The notes: a model not told the origin generated them from the sequence alone. DNA of 18,413 nt from Candidatus Izemoplasmatales bacterium (GCA_028702245.1 JAQVPE010000001.1:1-18413), one strand, 5' to 3'. Positions 6,889-16,063 are shown, counted from the stretch's first letter. Translations and numbers: made by a program.

Positions 6889-8793
6889 ATGATCAAGATT
6901 ATGTTTCAGGACAATTCCCTTAGAGAATTTTCCAAAGGCGCAAGTGGCTTCGAAATTGCTGAGGCAATCTCGCCATCGCTTCGAAAAAGAGCCCTTGCCG
7001 TTTTGGTTAACGACATGCTTTTCGACATGAATCGAGAAATTGACGTCGATGCGAAAGTTCGCTTCATAACCGAGAGCGACCCCGAAGCTTTGGAGATTCT
7101 CCGCCATTCGGCTGCTCATCTGATGGCAGAGGCGATCAAGACCATCTATCCGGACGCCTGTTTTGGGGTGGGACCGGCAATTGAGGAAGGTTTCTATTAT
7201 GATATCGACCTTAAAGAAACCGTTTTAACGGAAAGTGATTTGCCCAAGATCGAAAAAGTGATGCAAAAGCTTGTCGCTGAGAATCAGTCGATCACAAGAT
7301 CTGTTGTCAATAAGCAAAAAGCCCTTGCCATTTTCAAAGACGATCCCTATAAACAGGAGTTGATCCGGGAGCTTCCAGAAGGCGAAGTGATCTCGCTCTA
7401 CACGCAGTCAAGTTTCACCGATCTTTGCCGCGGACCGCATGTTCCTTCGACCAAATGGCTCAAACATGTCAAGTTGTTGTCGCTTGCCGGGGCTTACTGG
7501 CGCGGCGACTCAAAAAACAAACAATTGACCAGAGTCTACGGCACGGCCTTCTTCAGTGCGGCTGATCTCGACAATCATCTCAAACTGCTTGAAGAGCGGA
7601 AAAAACGCGATCACCGTAAACTTGGTCGCGAACTCGATCTGTTCATGCTTTCCGAATACGGTCCAGGCTTCCCCTTTTGGCTGCCGAACGGTATGATTCT
7701 CAGAAGAGAACTGGAAGATTTCTGGTATAAAGCCCATCTCAAAGAAGGCTATAAACTAATCCAAACGCCAATCATGTTGAACAAGGATCTGTGGGTTATT
7801 TCCGGTCATTGGGAGAATTACCGGGAGAACATGTATATCTCGAAAATCGATGATCAGGAATATGCGATCAAGCCGATGAATTGCCCCGGAGGGATGCTCG
7901 TTTATAAACGCGATATCCACTCTTACAAGGACTTTCCGCTCAAAGTCGGAGAACTGGGACTGGTTCATCGTCACGAGGCGAGCGGGGCCCTTGCCGGTTT
8001 GTTCCGGGTTCGCAACTTCACCCAGGATGATGCTCATATCTTCATGACCGAGAGTCAAATTGTCCAAGAGGTCGCGGAATTGGTGCGGCTCTTCGACTAT
8101 GTTTACGGTGTATTCAAACTCGATTATCATATCGAACTCTCAACCAGGCCAAATACAAAGTATATTGGTGAAATCGCAACTTGGGACAAGGCGGAAAAAG
8201 CACTGGCCGATGCGCTCCTCAAGATGGGTAAACCTTATAAGGTGAATCCCGGTGATGGCGCCTTCTACGGTCCGAAACTCGACTTCAAACTTCGCGATTC
8301 GATGAATCGGATCTGGCAGTGCGGAACGATTCAACTCGATATGAATCTTCCGGAACGTTTCGATCTTACCTACATCGACACCGACGGCGAGAAAAAAAGG
8401 CCAGTTATGCTGCATCGGGCGCTATTCGGTTCGATCGAACGGTTCATCGGTATTTTGATCGAGCATTATGCGGGTGCTTTCCCAACTTGGCTGGCACCGA
8501 TCCAAATCAAAGTCATACCGGTCAATTTGGACTTCCACAAAGAATACGCGCTGAACCTCGTTGAAAGGCTTAAGAAGCATAATCTTCGTGTTGAAAGCGA
8601 TCTGCGGGATGAAAAACTGGGATACAAGATCCGTGAGGCGCAAACGAAGAAGATACCATATCAATTGGTGCTAGGCGATGAGGAATCAAAAAGCGATACG
8701 GTGACTTACCGACGATATGGCGAGAATGAGCAAGTAAAAGTCAAGACCGAAGAATTCATCGACATGATCATCGCGGAAATCAATCAAAAGTAA
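6889..8793 (+). CDS. thrS: Threonyl-tRNA synthetase
   Basis: Charges tRNA-Thr with threonine and hydrolyses mischarged Ser-tRNA-Thr. The 634-aa protein has an N-terminal TGS-like domain (about 1-62), an editing domain with H73, H77, C180 and H184 (HSAAH and LCRGPH), a class II catalytic core with zinc ligands C332 (MNCPGG), H383 (QDDAHIF) and H509 (MLHRALFGS), motif 2 FRVRNFTQDD, motif 3 ending ERFIGILIEHY, and a C-terminal anticodon-binding domain. All key residues are present and the length is normal. ATG 6889 follows TAAGGAGGT and begins the conserved TGS domain; an in-frame upstream ATG at 6715 falls inside the T-box leader and is rejected. Expression should rise on threonine starvation through the T-box. 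Confidence 0.98.
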   Translation: MIKIMFQDNSLREFSKGASGFEIAEAISPSLRKRALAVLVNDMLFDMNREIDVDAKVRFITESDPEALEILRHSAAHLMAEAIKTIYPDACFGVGPAIEEGFYYDIDLKETVLTESDLPKIEKVMQKLVAENQSITRSVVNKQKALAIFKDDPYKQELIRELPEGEVISLYTQSSFTDLCRGPHVPSTKWLKHVKLLSLAGAYWRGDSKNKQLTRVYGTAFFSAADLDNHLKLLEERKKRDHRKLGRELDLFMLSEYGPGFPFWLPNGMILRRELEDFWYKAHLKEGYKLIQTPIMLNKDLWVISGHWENYRENMYISKIDDQEYAIKPMNCPGGMLVYKRDIHSYKDFPLKVGELGLVHRHEASGALAGLFRVRNFTQDDAHIFMTESQIVQEVAELVRLFDYVYGVFKLDYHIELSTRPNTKYIGEIATWDKAEKALADALLKMGKPYKVNPGDGAFYGPKLDFKLRDSMNRIWQCGTIQLDMNLPERFDLTYIDTDGEKKRPVMLHRALFGSIERFIGILIEHYAGAFPTWLAPIQIKVIPVNLDFHKEYALNLVERLKKHNLRVESDLRDEKLGYKIREAQTKKIPYQLVLGDEESKSDTVTYRRYGENEQVKVKTEEFIDMIIAEINQK

Positions 8794-8826
8794 AAAGTTG
8801 TCGCCAATTATTTGGCGACAGCTTTT
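8793..8826. terminator. Bidirectional terminator between thrS and rqcH
   Basis: TGTCGCCAA (8799-8807), loop TTAT, TTGGCGACA (8812-8820) is a perfect 9-bp stem, extended outward by AAAAG/CTTTT pairs. It has a T-run on the plus side and, on the minus strand, the complement of AAAAA. It fills the gap between the two convergent stop codons (thrS TAA 8791-8793, rqcH TAA 8830-8828), so one hairpin serves both genes. Confidence 0.93.
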
Positions 8827-8827
8827 C

Positions 8828-10498
8828 TTATTTTGTTTTTCTTTTCAGTTTCTCGATGAATTCTTTGTCCGGGTCAATATAAATCGTCTTATGGTTTTGA
8901 TAATTCACAAAGCTGCCGAGTTCGCCGAATATTTTCTTGACGAAACGTTTTTTGGTATAGTCAACTGGGACAGATGCCGAGTGGCGCCCCTTTGAGAAGA
9001 AGGAGGCTAGTTGGGCGGCGGTTCTGATCGTGGTTTCTTGGAGTGCTCCGGTATCTCTCACAACCACATGGGCGCCATGGTAATCCTTGGTATGGAACCA
9101 CCACTCTTCTGGTTTGGCAACCTGGTGTGTGATAAAATCATTTTGCAGATTGTTCTTTCCGACAAGGATCTCTTTGCCAAGGGCGTCGTAATAGGTATCG
9201 TATCGGGGTTGTTTGCGTTTGTGGCGAACGATCCGTTTGCGAGTGAACCCACGTTGTGATAGTTCTTCGGAGATCTCATCAAGATCTGGCTGGGATGCGT
9301 ATTGAATTTGAGAATCGATAAGGGAGAAATAACGGATTTCTTGTTTGGTCAAGTTGATTTGCTCTTCGATATGGGCGACGGAGGTTCGCATTTTCTTGTA
9401 GCGTTTGAAGTACTGATTTGCGTTTTGTATTGGGGTCATCAAGGGATCGAGAGGAATCTCGATTACGGCGTCCGTCTCGAAAGCAGATGCGATCAGTTTA
9501 TCTTGATGGCTTTTGATGTTATAAAGATTGGCCAAGATCAAATCGCCTTTTTGGCGAAGATGATCGGCACCTCTTGCAACTTCGAGATCGGTTGTCAGTT
9601 TTTCCAACTTGACGAGATTGCGTTCAAGTTCGCGTTTGACGAACTGGAGAAGATTCTTGGATATTTGACGCAGTCTTTCTTCTCTTCCGAGATCGGCATA
9701 GACCTCCTCCAACAAGGCGGATAACGTTGGGAAATGAACTTTTTCATTATCATAGAACAGATCAAAGTAGTAGAACTTCAACTTGCCGTCGACGTGGGCA
9801 AGTGTCGGCTTCGGTTTAATAGATTTCACAAAACTAGTGAAGTGATCAGAAATTGAAGTCATTGCCGGTGGTGAGGCGAGGTAATTAGCACAAAGCGGAG
9901 AGATGCCGCGAAAGTTTGCGATCAAGTTTTTGGGAGTAATATCAGCCATGCCTTCAAGAACCAACAAGGCTTCATCCAGATTTTCGGGATTGGTTTTGTT
10001 GTCAAATGGAGGAAGATAGAGCGCTCCTTTTTCGATGGTCCGCTGATTATTGTCGAAGGGGCCAATCCGAATAAAAGCGTCGATGATCCGGTCATCGAGA
10101 TCCGTGAGGACGAGGTTGGCATAGCGGCCGAGTATTTCCAGAAAAAGACGGTAGTTGATTTCCCCGCCTAGATCATCATGACCTTTGATGGCAACCTTGA
10201 CGATGCGATCCCCCGCTAGTGCGGTTATCGATTCGACGAGACTGCCTTCGAGGTGTTTCCGTAGAAGCATGCAAAAGCCACTGGGAGTTTCCGGCTTGTC
10301 GTAGTGAAGTTTAGTCAGATAAAGCCTTGGATAGGTCGTTGACAAAGAAAGATATAGTTGGTTGGTGATCCGATCGTTGCGGATCACGAGCAAAAAGTCA
10401 GTTCGACTCAACTGATAGACCTTTTGAATGCGACCGCCTGCGAGATCGCCACTAAGTTCGGCACAGAGAAAGTGGATGAAACGCCCATCAAGACTCAT
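8828..10498 (-). CDS. rqcH: RqcH (NFACT family), ribosome-associated quality control factor, Ala-tailing
   Basis: Binds obstructed 50S subunits carrying peptidyl-tRNA and recruits tRNA-Ala to add C-terminal alanine tails that mark nascent chains for proteolysis; older annotations call the family fibronectin-binding protein FbpA. The 556-aa product has an NFACT-N domain opening MSLDGRFIHFLCAEL, the D97-R98 pair known to be essential in B. subtilis RqcH (GDRIVKV), a charged helical/coiled-coil middle (about 265-395) and an NFACT-R domain from about residue 428 (WWFHTKDYHGAHVVV, then TIRTAAQLASFFSKGR). The start is set at 10498 because it gives exact D97/R98 numbering and follows GGTG by 6 nt; ATGs in frame further upstream add unrelated residues. 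The gene lies near gmk–rpoZ as in Bacillus, but divergent from gmk. Minus-strand TATAAT at 10520-10515 gives a very short leader. Confidence 0.95.
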   Translation of the reverse strand: MSLDGRFIHFLCAELSGDLAGGRIQKVYQLSRTDFLLVIRNDRITNQLYLSLSTTYPRLYLTKLHYDKPETPSGFCMLLRKHLEGSLVESITALAGDRIVKVAIKGHDDLGGEINYRLFLEILGRYANLVLTDLDDRIIDAFIRIGPFDNNQRTIEKGALYLPPFDNKTNPENLDEALLVLEGMADITPKNLIANFRGISPLCANYLASPPAMTSISDHFTSFVKSIKPKPTLAHVDGKLKFYYFDLFYDNEKVHFPTLSALLEEVYADLGREERLRQISKNLLQFVKRELERNLVKLEKLTTDLEVARGADHLRQKGDLILANLYNIKSHQDKLIASAFETDAVIEIPLDPLMTPIQNANQYFKRYKKMRTSVAHIEEQINLTKQEIRYFSLIDSQIQYASQPDLDEISEELSQRGFTRKRIVRHKRKQPRYDTYYDALGKEILVGKNNLQNDFITHQVAKPEEWWFHTKDYHGAHVVVRDTGALQETTIRTAAQLASFFSKGRHSASVPVDYTKKRFVKKIFGELGSFVNYQNHKTIYIDPDKEFIEKLKRKTK

Positions 10499-10514
10499 AA
10501 ATATCACCATGACA

Positions 10515-10520
10515 ATTATA
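10515..10520 (-). promoter_or_regulatory. Probable -10 box for rqcH
   Basis: On the minus strand TATAAT (10520-10515) ends 16 nt upstream of the chosen rqcH start. The -35 region at about 17 nt (TTTTTG) is poor. The expected start of transcription, near 10508, leaves a leader of about 10 nt. Confidence 0.55.
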
Positions 10521-10547
10521 CCACAACGAGATGGTCGCAAAAATAAA

Positions 10548-10576
10548 TTTACTATTTTGGGATAATGTGGTATTAT
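10548..10576 (+). promoter_or_regulatory. Promoter for gmk–rpoZ
   Basis: TTTACT (10548-10553) and TATTAT (10571-10576) with a 17-nt spacer, ahead of the gmk Shine-Dalgarno. It is divergent from the rqcH promoter within the 117-nt gap 10499-10615. A later CATAAT (10581-10586) is a weaker alternative. Confidence 0.6.
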
Positions 10577-10615
10577 ATTCCATAATGTATCTATCCTTTT
10601 TGAGGGGGTCTGTCG

Positions 10616-11236
10616 GTGAAGCTGAACGAACGCGGCTTACTAGTTGTTATGAGCGGCCCATCGGGAGTCGGAAAAGGCACAATCCGCAAAGCGCTTTTTC
10701 GGATGCCGGACAACAACTTCTGCTATTCGGTTTCGATGACTACCAGAAAACCACGCGAAGGCGAAAAAAACGGCGTTGATTATTTCTTTGTGTCTCGCGA
10801 GGAGTTCGAACAGAGAATCGCGAACGATGAGTTGCTTGAATACGCAGAGTTTGTCGGCGAGTATTACGGTACACCGAAGAGTTTCATTGATAAAAAACTC
10901 GCTGAAGGCAATGAAGTTATCATGGAAATTGAAGTCCAGGGAGCCTTGCAGGTTAGGGAAAAAATGCCGGAAGCTGTCTTCATCTTTATCGTGCCGCCAT
11001 CACGTCAGGCACTGATTGACAGGCTTCAAGTAAGAGGAACCGAAAGAACTCCAGACATCGAAAAAAGGCTCGAAAAAGCAAAAAGAGAGTTCGACCTAGC
11101 TTATAAGTACGACTATATCGTTGTCAACGATGAAGTCTTCAATGCGGCGGACAGGATCTATGCGATCATTCGGGCAGAGCATGCAAAGACGGAACGATCG
11201 ATTCACATGTACAACAAACTTATGGAGGAAAGATAA
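10616..11236 (+). CDS. gmk: Guanylate kinase
   Basis: Phosphorylates GMP to GDP with ATP in the cytosol, needed for GTP/dGTP supply and for nucleotide recycling. The 206-aa product has the P-loop GPSGVGKGT (residues 14-22), a GMP-binding stretch (SVSMTTRKPREGEKNGVDYFF, written here as its ends SVSMTTRKPR and VDYFF), EYAEFVGEYYGTP, and EIEVQGALQV, all standard for bacterial Gmk. The GTG start at 10616 follows GAGGGGG (10602-10608) by 7 nt. It is followed 1 nt later by rpoZ, the usual gmk–rpoZ pair in Firmicutes. Confidence 0.97.
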   Translation: MKLNERGLLVVMSGPSGVGKGTIRKALFRMPDNNFCYSVSMTTRKPREGEKNGVDYFFVSREEFEQRIANDELLEYAEFVGEYYGTPKSFIDKKLAEGNEVIMEIEVQGALQVREKMPEAVFIFIVPPSRQALIDRLQVRGTERTPDIEKRLEKAKREFDLAYKYDYIVVNDEVFNAADRIYAIIRAEHAKTERSIHMYNKLMEER

Positions 11237-11237
11237 A

Positions 11238-11450
11238 GTGGGAAACAAAAACAACGAAGGCCTTAGATATCCTTCGATCGACGATCTTCTCGAGGTCATC
11301 GACTCGAAGTACAAACTTGCCTATATCTCCGCAAAACGGGCGAAAATCATCAAACAAGATGATTTCTCATCGGTCGACAACAAATGTGTCAAGCCTGTTG
11401 GCCAAGCCCTCGAGGAAATCTTGGCAGGAAAAGTCAAAGCTGAATTCTAG
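11238..11450 (+). CDS. rpoZ: RNA polymerase omega subunit
   Basis: Small subunit (70 aa) that assists assembly of RNA polymerase by binding the beta-prime C-terminal region. Recognised from LRYPSIDDLLEVIDSKYKLA followed by YISAKRAKII and the VGQALEEILAGKV end, the standard omega pattern. The GTG start at 11238 follows GGAGG (11224-11228) by 9 nt, 1 nt after the gmk stop. The length is typical for the Firmicutes type. The TAG stop is followed immediately by a terminator, so it closes the gmk operon. Confidence 0.94.
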   Translation: MGNKNNEGLRYPSIDDLLEVIDSKYKLAYISAKRAKIIKQDDFSSVDNKCVKPVGQALEEILAGKVKAEF

Positions 11451-11475
11451 ACAGTCGCAAGACTGTTTTCTTTTT
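11451..11475 (+). terminator. Intrinsic terminator after rpoZ
   Basis: ACAGTC (11451-11456), GCAA tetraloop of GNRA type, GACTGT (11461-11466), then TTTCTTTTT. The hairpin begins at the base right after the rpoZ stop codon. Confidence 0.88.
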
Positions 11476-11512
11476 GCATCGAAAACCAGGGGCCGATATT
11501 CGACGGTGCTTG

Positions 11513-11521
11513 TGTTATAAT
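11513..11521 (+). promoter_or_regulatory. Extended -10 promoter for polC
   Basis: TGTTATAAT (TATAAT at 11516-11521 with TG one base upstream). No convincing -35 is seen 16-18 nt upstream, consistent with an extended -10 promoter. The polC start is 26 nt downstream, after GGAG (11536-11539). Confidence 0.7.
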
Positions 11522-11547
11522 AGAAATGAAGATTTGGAGATGATAGT

Positions 11548-14500
11548 GTGAATGGTAATTTGAAGAAACTGCTTGAGACGATTGGCGTCGAAGACGAGAT
11601 TATTCGCGAATACGGCGTCATGGACGAACTTGAAGTCGATCCTGTCCAGAACATGTGGACATTTTCGTTTGTGTTTGAGCGTCCGGTCCCGATTATTCGC
11701 TATCGGAACTTCATCAGGCATCTTCAAGAACTGCCAGACAAGGTCGACAGTGTCGACAAAATCGCCTACCGGATCGTTTTCCAAAGCGTCTCTGATCAAG
11801 ATTTGCTTGACTACTATCAATACGTTATCGATGTCTTGATCGATGAGGACAAGCGTTATTTACCGCTTAAGGATTATCCTACCGACATCGAGAACGGCTG
11901 CATCAAGATCATCGTGCCACCGGGAGCAAGAACCGCAAGCATGTATCGGAAAGAGATCGAAGCCGAACTCGAACGTAACGGCTTCGCTACCACCGTCAGA
12001 ATCGCAGTCGACAATTCCCTAAACCCAATCGATCAGGAAATTGATGAAGCTAACAAAACCTTCGTTCTTTCGAATCAAGCCAACCAAAACCTCGCAGCTA
12101 TCAAATATGAACAGCTGTACGAAGATCGCCCCGTTGATAATGATTTTCAGCCAATCAAGAAAATACCGGTCGATGAGATTGAGTTTGAGGAGTATCGGGC
12201 GAAAAATGGAAACAAGGCCAATTTTTCGATCCGGGGGAGAATTGTCACTATCGAGATCCGTGATGGCAAGAACAATGCCGAGTGCAACATCATCCTGACC
12301 GATGAAGAAGATTCGGTTTCGATCAAAAAAAGACTTAGTTCTCAGGAAGAAAGAAACTTCTGTGCGACCCTTCATGAGGGATTAGGGTTGATGGTCTCCG
12401 GTTACGCCCAATTCAACAGTTATTATGGAGAGGTCATCATCAACGCCATCAGTATGGCGAAATCGAATATTCCCCTTCCAAAGACTACAAGAATCGATAC
12501 TGCTAATGAAAAACGCGTCGAACTCCATTTGCATACTAAAATGTCTTCTCTTGACGGTGTCAACACCATTGATGAGTATGTCGAGCGGGCGGTGATGTGG
12601 GGACACAAAGCCATCGCATTAACCGATCACGGCTCTGTTCAGTCATTTCCCGACTTTTTCAAACTAGCAAAAAAAGGTATCATCAAACCTCTTTATGGTC
12701 TCGAACTCGTATTTGTTAACGATGAAGCGATCACGGTGACAAGAGGTCAAAGCGAACAAATGCTCAGAGATGCCACCTATGTCGTTTTTGATATCGAAAC
12801 GACCGGGCTTTCCGTTTTATATGATACCTTGATTGAAATCGCCGCTGTCAAAATCAAGGGAGAAACGATTATCGGCGAATTTTCCTCGTTCATCGATCCC
12901 AAGAAACCTTTGAGCAAATTCACGACAGAATTTACAGGAATTACCGAGCAAATGGTTAAGGGACAACCGACGATCGATGCCGTTTTGCGAGATTTTTACA
13001 ATTTCAGCAAAGATGCGATTTTAGTTGCCCATAATGCCGACTTCGATCTTGGCCACATTTATCACAATTATCGCGAATTTGGCATCGCGAACATCGTTCA
13101 ACCTTCGATCGACACCTTGACCCTCGCCAAGATTCTTTATCCTGACAAGAATAGTTATGCGCTTGATCGTGTCTGCAAGCTCCTGAAAGTGAATCTGAGC
13201 GACCATCACCGGGCAATCAACGACGCCAAAGCCACAGCGGAAGTGTTCTTGCATATGTTGAAGCGTCTCAAAAAAGATGGAATCAACCGTTTTCAAGATA
13301 TCAACTTGTTGATTGATCACAAAGAGGTCTATAAATATCCTTATCCAAAACATATCAACTTGCTTGTCAAGAAACAAGAAGGACTAAAAAACCTTTACAA
13401 GATTCTCTCTCAAGCTTTGACAGCTTATTATGACCGCGACGGCAAGATCATCAAATCGGTGCTCGACAAGCACCGAAAAGGCATCTTGGTTTCTTCGGGC
13501 TGTCGCAACTCGGATTTCTTTGAAATTGCGATGAACAAGACCCGGAAGGATCTTATCGAAGCAGCTTCGTATTACGATTTCTTGGAAGTACAACCGCCCA
13601 GCACTTTCAGTTATATGAGTGAATCGATGCCCGAGTGGCAAAACGTCATCCAAGATGTCACGAGAAGGATCTATGAAGTAGGCAAAGAGTTGAACATCCC
13701 TGTTTGCGCCACTGGCGATGTCCATCATCTTGATCCCGAGGACAAAAAGTACCGGGAAATCATGATCAACACCCCACTTGTGGGGGGAGGTTTCCATAAA
13801 CTTCACAAAGAATCGGAAAAACCGTCGCAGCATTTCTTTTCAACTACGGAAATGCTGGCTGAATTCGCCTTCCTCGGCGAGGATGCCGCGGAAGAGATCG
13901 TTATCAAAAATCCGAATATGATCGCTGATTCAATCGATGAGATCACCATCTTTCCAAGCGAGTTATATGCTCCTACAGATGAATCGTTAGCGGAATGGGG
14001 CGTTCCCTCAATCAAAGTCAAGGTCGAATCGATGGTGCAAGAACGCGCCCAGAAGCTATATGGTGATCCCCTGCCGATGATCGTCAAGAACCGACTTGAC
14101 AAAGAACTTTCAAGCATCATCGAAAATCATTTCTCACCCATCTACTATATATCTCATTTACTTGTCAAAAAGTCGCTCGATGACGGCTATCTGGTTGGCT
14201 CTCGAGGGTCGGTTGGGTCCAGTTTGGTTGCCACATTCATGGATATCACCGAGGTCAATCCCCTGCCACCCCATTATCTATGCCCCAAATGCCATTTCTC
14301 GGCATTTAAGAAAACCGAAGAGGAAAGGCGTCTTTTTGGAACATCGGATTTTGAAACGAAAATCCAGCAGTTGCTCGAGAAAACCGATTGCGGCTGGGAC
14401 TTGCCGAAGCAAACATGCCCGGTTTGCGGCAGTGAACTGAAAAAAGACGGACATGATATTCCCTTCGAGACGTTTCTCGGTTTTGAAGGTCGGAAAACCC

Positions 14501-16017
14501 CCGATATCGATTTGAACTTTTCGGGTGACTATCAGAGTGAAGTTCATGAGTACATCAGAAAGCTTTTTGGTCAGAATTACGCTTTTCGCGCCGGAACGAT
14601 CGGAACTTGCGCCGCGAAGACGGCTTTTGCGATGGTTAGAGATTACTACGAAAAAATCAACGAAGAGAGAGAACGTCAGAATCTGCCCTCAATCCGGATC
14701 CGCCGAGCGGAGATGGAAAGACTAGCCCGTGGAATCGAAGGTTCAAAACGGACGAGCGGACAGCATCCGGGCGGCATTGTCGTCGTGCCGTCAAATAAGG
14801 AAATATACGATATTACTCCGGTTCAGTATCCCGGAGACTCGACTGACACTTCGTGGCGGACAACTCATTATGATTATCATACGTTTGAAGACAACTTGTT
14901 CAAACTTGATGTACTTGGACATGATGATCCGACTATGATCAAGTATTTGATGGAGTTCGTCAAACGCGATCCGCTCGATTTTCCCTTCTCTGATCCGAAA
15001 GAAATACCTGTCGACGATCGGGAAGTCTATAAGCTGCTTTCGGGGACCGATGTAATCAATCTGACCCATAATGATCTCGACTCGGACGTTGCTTCTTTTG
15101 GAATTCCCGAGTTTGGGACCAATTTTGTCAGGGCGATGTTGCGCGATTCAAGGCCGCAGAGTTTCTCGGAACTCGTTAAAATTTCCGGTCTTAGCCATGG
15201 CACCGATGTTTGGGCAGGCAATGCCCAGGATTTGATTACCAACAGACGCCGCGAGTTCGGCAGGGTTGATTTCAAGGATATCATTGGTTGTCGTGACGAT
15301 ATCATGGTCGATTTGATCAACTACGGGATGCAACCGACGATGGCGTTTGAAATAATGGAATTCGTTCGAAAGGGAAAAGCGCCAGTAAATCCCGAAAAAT
15401 GGGGAACTTACGCTGATCTAATGCGTCAGAGCAATGTCCCTGAATGGTATATATGGTCTTGTAGCAAAATCAAGTACATGTTCCCTAAAGCTCATGCGAC
15501 TGCGTATGTCTTGATGGCGATGCGTATCGCTTGGTTCAAACTGTACAAGCCGATCTATTTCTACTCAGGGTATTTCTCAAAACGTTCCGACTCTTTTGAT
15601 GTGGATGCGTTCTATCAAGGCGAGGAAGGCGTCAAACGCCGGATGAAGGAAATCAATGACAAAAACAACAGCGCCACCGATAAGGAGAAAAATCTCTATA
15701 CCGTTCTTGAACTGGCTCTCGAGATGATCAAGCGCGGCTTCAATTTCCATCCGATCGATATCAACCGCTCGCATGCGACTGATTTTTTGGTTGAGCCCGA
15801 CAAAAAGACTTTGTTGTTGCCGTTTGTTGTCGTTGATTCTTTAGGACTTACTGCTGCCAATTCGATTGTCGCTGCTCGTGAGGAGAAGCCTTTCATCTCC
15901 AAACAAGATGTCAAGACCAGAACAAAACTCACGAAGACCCTTTTTGACAGGCTAGAAGATCTTGGTGTTTTTGACGGCATGATCGAGAACGATCAAATAT
16001 CATTGTTTGACTTGTGA
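11548..16017 (+). CDS. polC: DNA polymerase III subunit alpha, PolC type
   Basis: Replicative polymerase of low-GC Gram-positives, a 1489-aa protein with built-in proofreading. In order: an N-terminal region; an OB-fold (about residues 220-310, NKANFSIRGRIVTIEIRDG); a PHP domain opening VELHLHTKMSSLDG (about 324) that is split by a DnaQ-like exonuclease with D415/E417 (VFDIETTG), D500 (AHNADFD), H554 and D559 (HHRAINDAKA); the rest of PHP (CATGDVHHL); the polymerase core with GSRGSVGSS and the catalytic pair D986/D988 (TPDIDLNFSGDYQ); a Cys4-type zinc site (C912, C915, C957, C960); SGQHPGG near 1073; and C-terminal fingers and duplex-binding parts. It ends QISLFDL, like a clamp-binding motif. 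GTG 11548 follows GGAG by 8 nt. Length is normal (~1440 aa). It is transcribed alone. Confidence 0.98.
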   Translation: MNGNLKKLLETIGVEDEIIREYGVMDELEVDPVQNMWTFSFVFERPVPIIRYRNFIRHLQELPDKVDSVDKIAYRIVFQSVSDQDLLDYYQYVIDVLIDEDKRYLPLKDYPTDIENGCIKIIVPPGARTASMYRKEIEAELERNGFATTVRIAVDNSLNPIDQEIDEANKTFVLSNQANQNLAAIKYEQLYEDRPVDNDFQPIKKIPVDEIEFEEYRAKNGNKANFSIRGRIVTIEIRDGKNNAECNIILTDEEDSVSIKKRLSSQEERNFCATLHEGLGLMVSGYAQFNSYYGEVIINAISMAKSNIPLPKTTRIDTANEKRVELHLHTKMSSLDGVNTIDEYVERAVMWGHKAIALTDHGSVQSFPDFFKLAKKGIIKPLYGLELVFVNDEAITVTRGQSEQMLRDATYVVFDIETTGLSVLYDTLIEIAAVKIKGETIIGEFSSFIDPKKPLSKFTTEFTGITEQMVKGQPTIDAVLRDFYNFSKDAILVAHNADFDLGHIYHNYREFGIANIVQPSIDTLTLAKILYPDKNSYALDRVCKLLKVNLSDHHRAINDAKATAEVFLHMLKRLKKDGINRFQDINLLIDHKEVYKYPYPKHINLLVKKQEGLKNLYKILSQALTAYYDRDGKIIKSVLDKHRKGILVSSGCRNSDFFEIAMNKTRKDLIEAASYYDFLEVQPPSTFSYMSESMPEWQNVIQDVTRRIYEVGKELNIPVCATGDVHHLDPEDKKYREIMINTPLVGGGFHKLHKESEKPSQHFFSTTEMLAEFAFLGEDAAEEIVIKNPNMIADSIDEITIFPSELYAPTDESLAEWGVPSIKVKVESMVQERAQKLYGDPLPMIVKNRLDKELSSIIENHFSPIYYISHLLVKKSLDDGYLVGSRGSVGSSLVATFMDITEVNPLPPHYLCPKCHFSAFKKTEEERRLFGTSDFETKIQQLLEKTDCGWDLPKQTCPVCGSELKKDGHDIPFETFLGFEGRKTPDIDLNFSGDYQSEVHEYIRKLFGQNYAFRAGTIGTCAAKTAFAMVRDYYEKINEERERQNLPSIRIRRAEMERLARGIEGSKRTSGQHPGGIVVVPSNKEIYDITPVQYPGDSTDTSWRTTHYDYHTFEDNLFKLDVLGHDDPTMIKYLMEFVKRDPLDFPFSDPKEIPVDDREVYKLLSGTDVINLTHNDLDSDVASFGIPEFGTNFVRAMLRDSRPQSFSELVKISGLSHGTDVWAGNAQDLITNRRREFGRVDFKDIIGCRDDIMVDLINYGMQPTMAFEIMEFVRKGKAPVNPEKWGTYADLMRQSNVPEWYIWSCSKIKYMFPKAHATAYVLMAMRIAWFKLYKPIYFYSGYFSKRSDSFDVDAFYQGEEGVKRRMKEINDKNNSATDKEKNLYTVLELALEMIKRGFNFHPIDINRSHATDFLVEPDKKTLLLPFVVVDSLGLTAANSIVAAREEKPFISKQDVKTRTKLTKTLFDRLEDLGVFDGMIENDQISLFDL

Positions 16018-16028
16018 GTTATGTCAGT

Positions 16029-16063
16029 GTTCATCAAATCCTCATGAACTAATCCGCTTTTTT
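16029..16063 (+). terminator. Possible weak terminator after polC
   Basis: GTTCAT (16029-16034) and ATGAAC (16044-16049) form a 6-bp stem with a 9-nt loop. A T-run (16058-16063) follows 8 nt later, too far for a classic intrinsic terminator. It may be weak or coincidental. Confidence 0.3.

Noticed and set aside
6715..6891. Upstream in-frame start that would extend thrS by 58 residues
   Set aside because: It lies inside stem I of the T-box leader. ATG 6889 has TAAGGAGGT and gives the standard ThrRS numbering (H73/H77).
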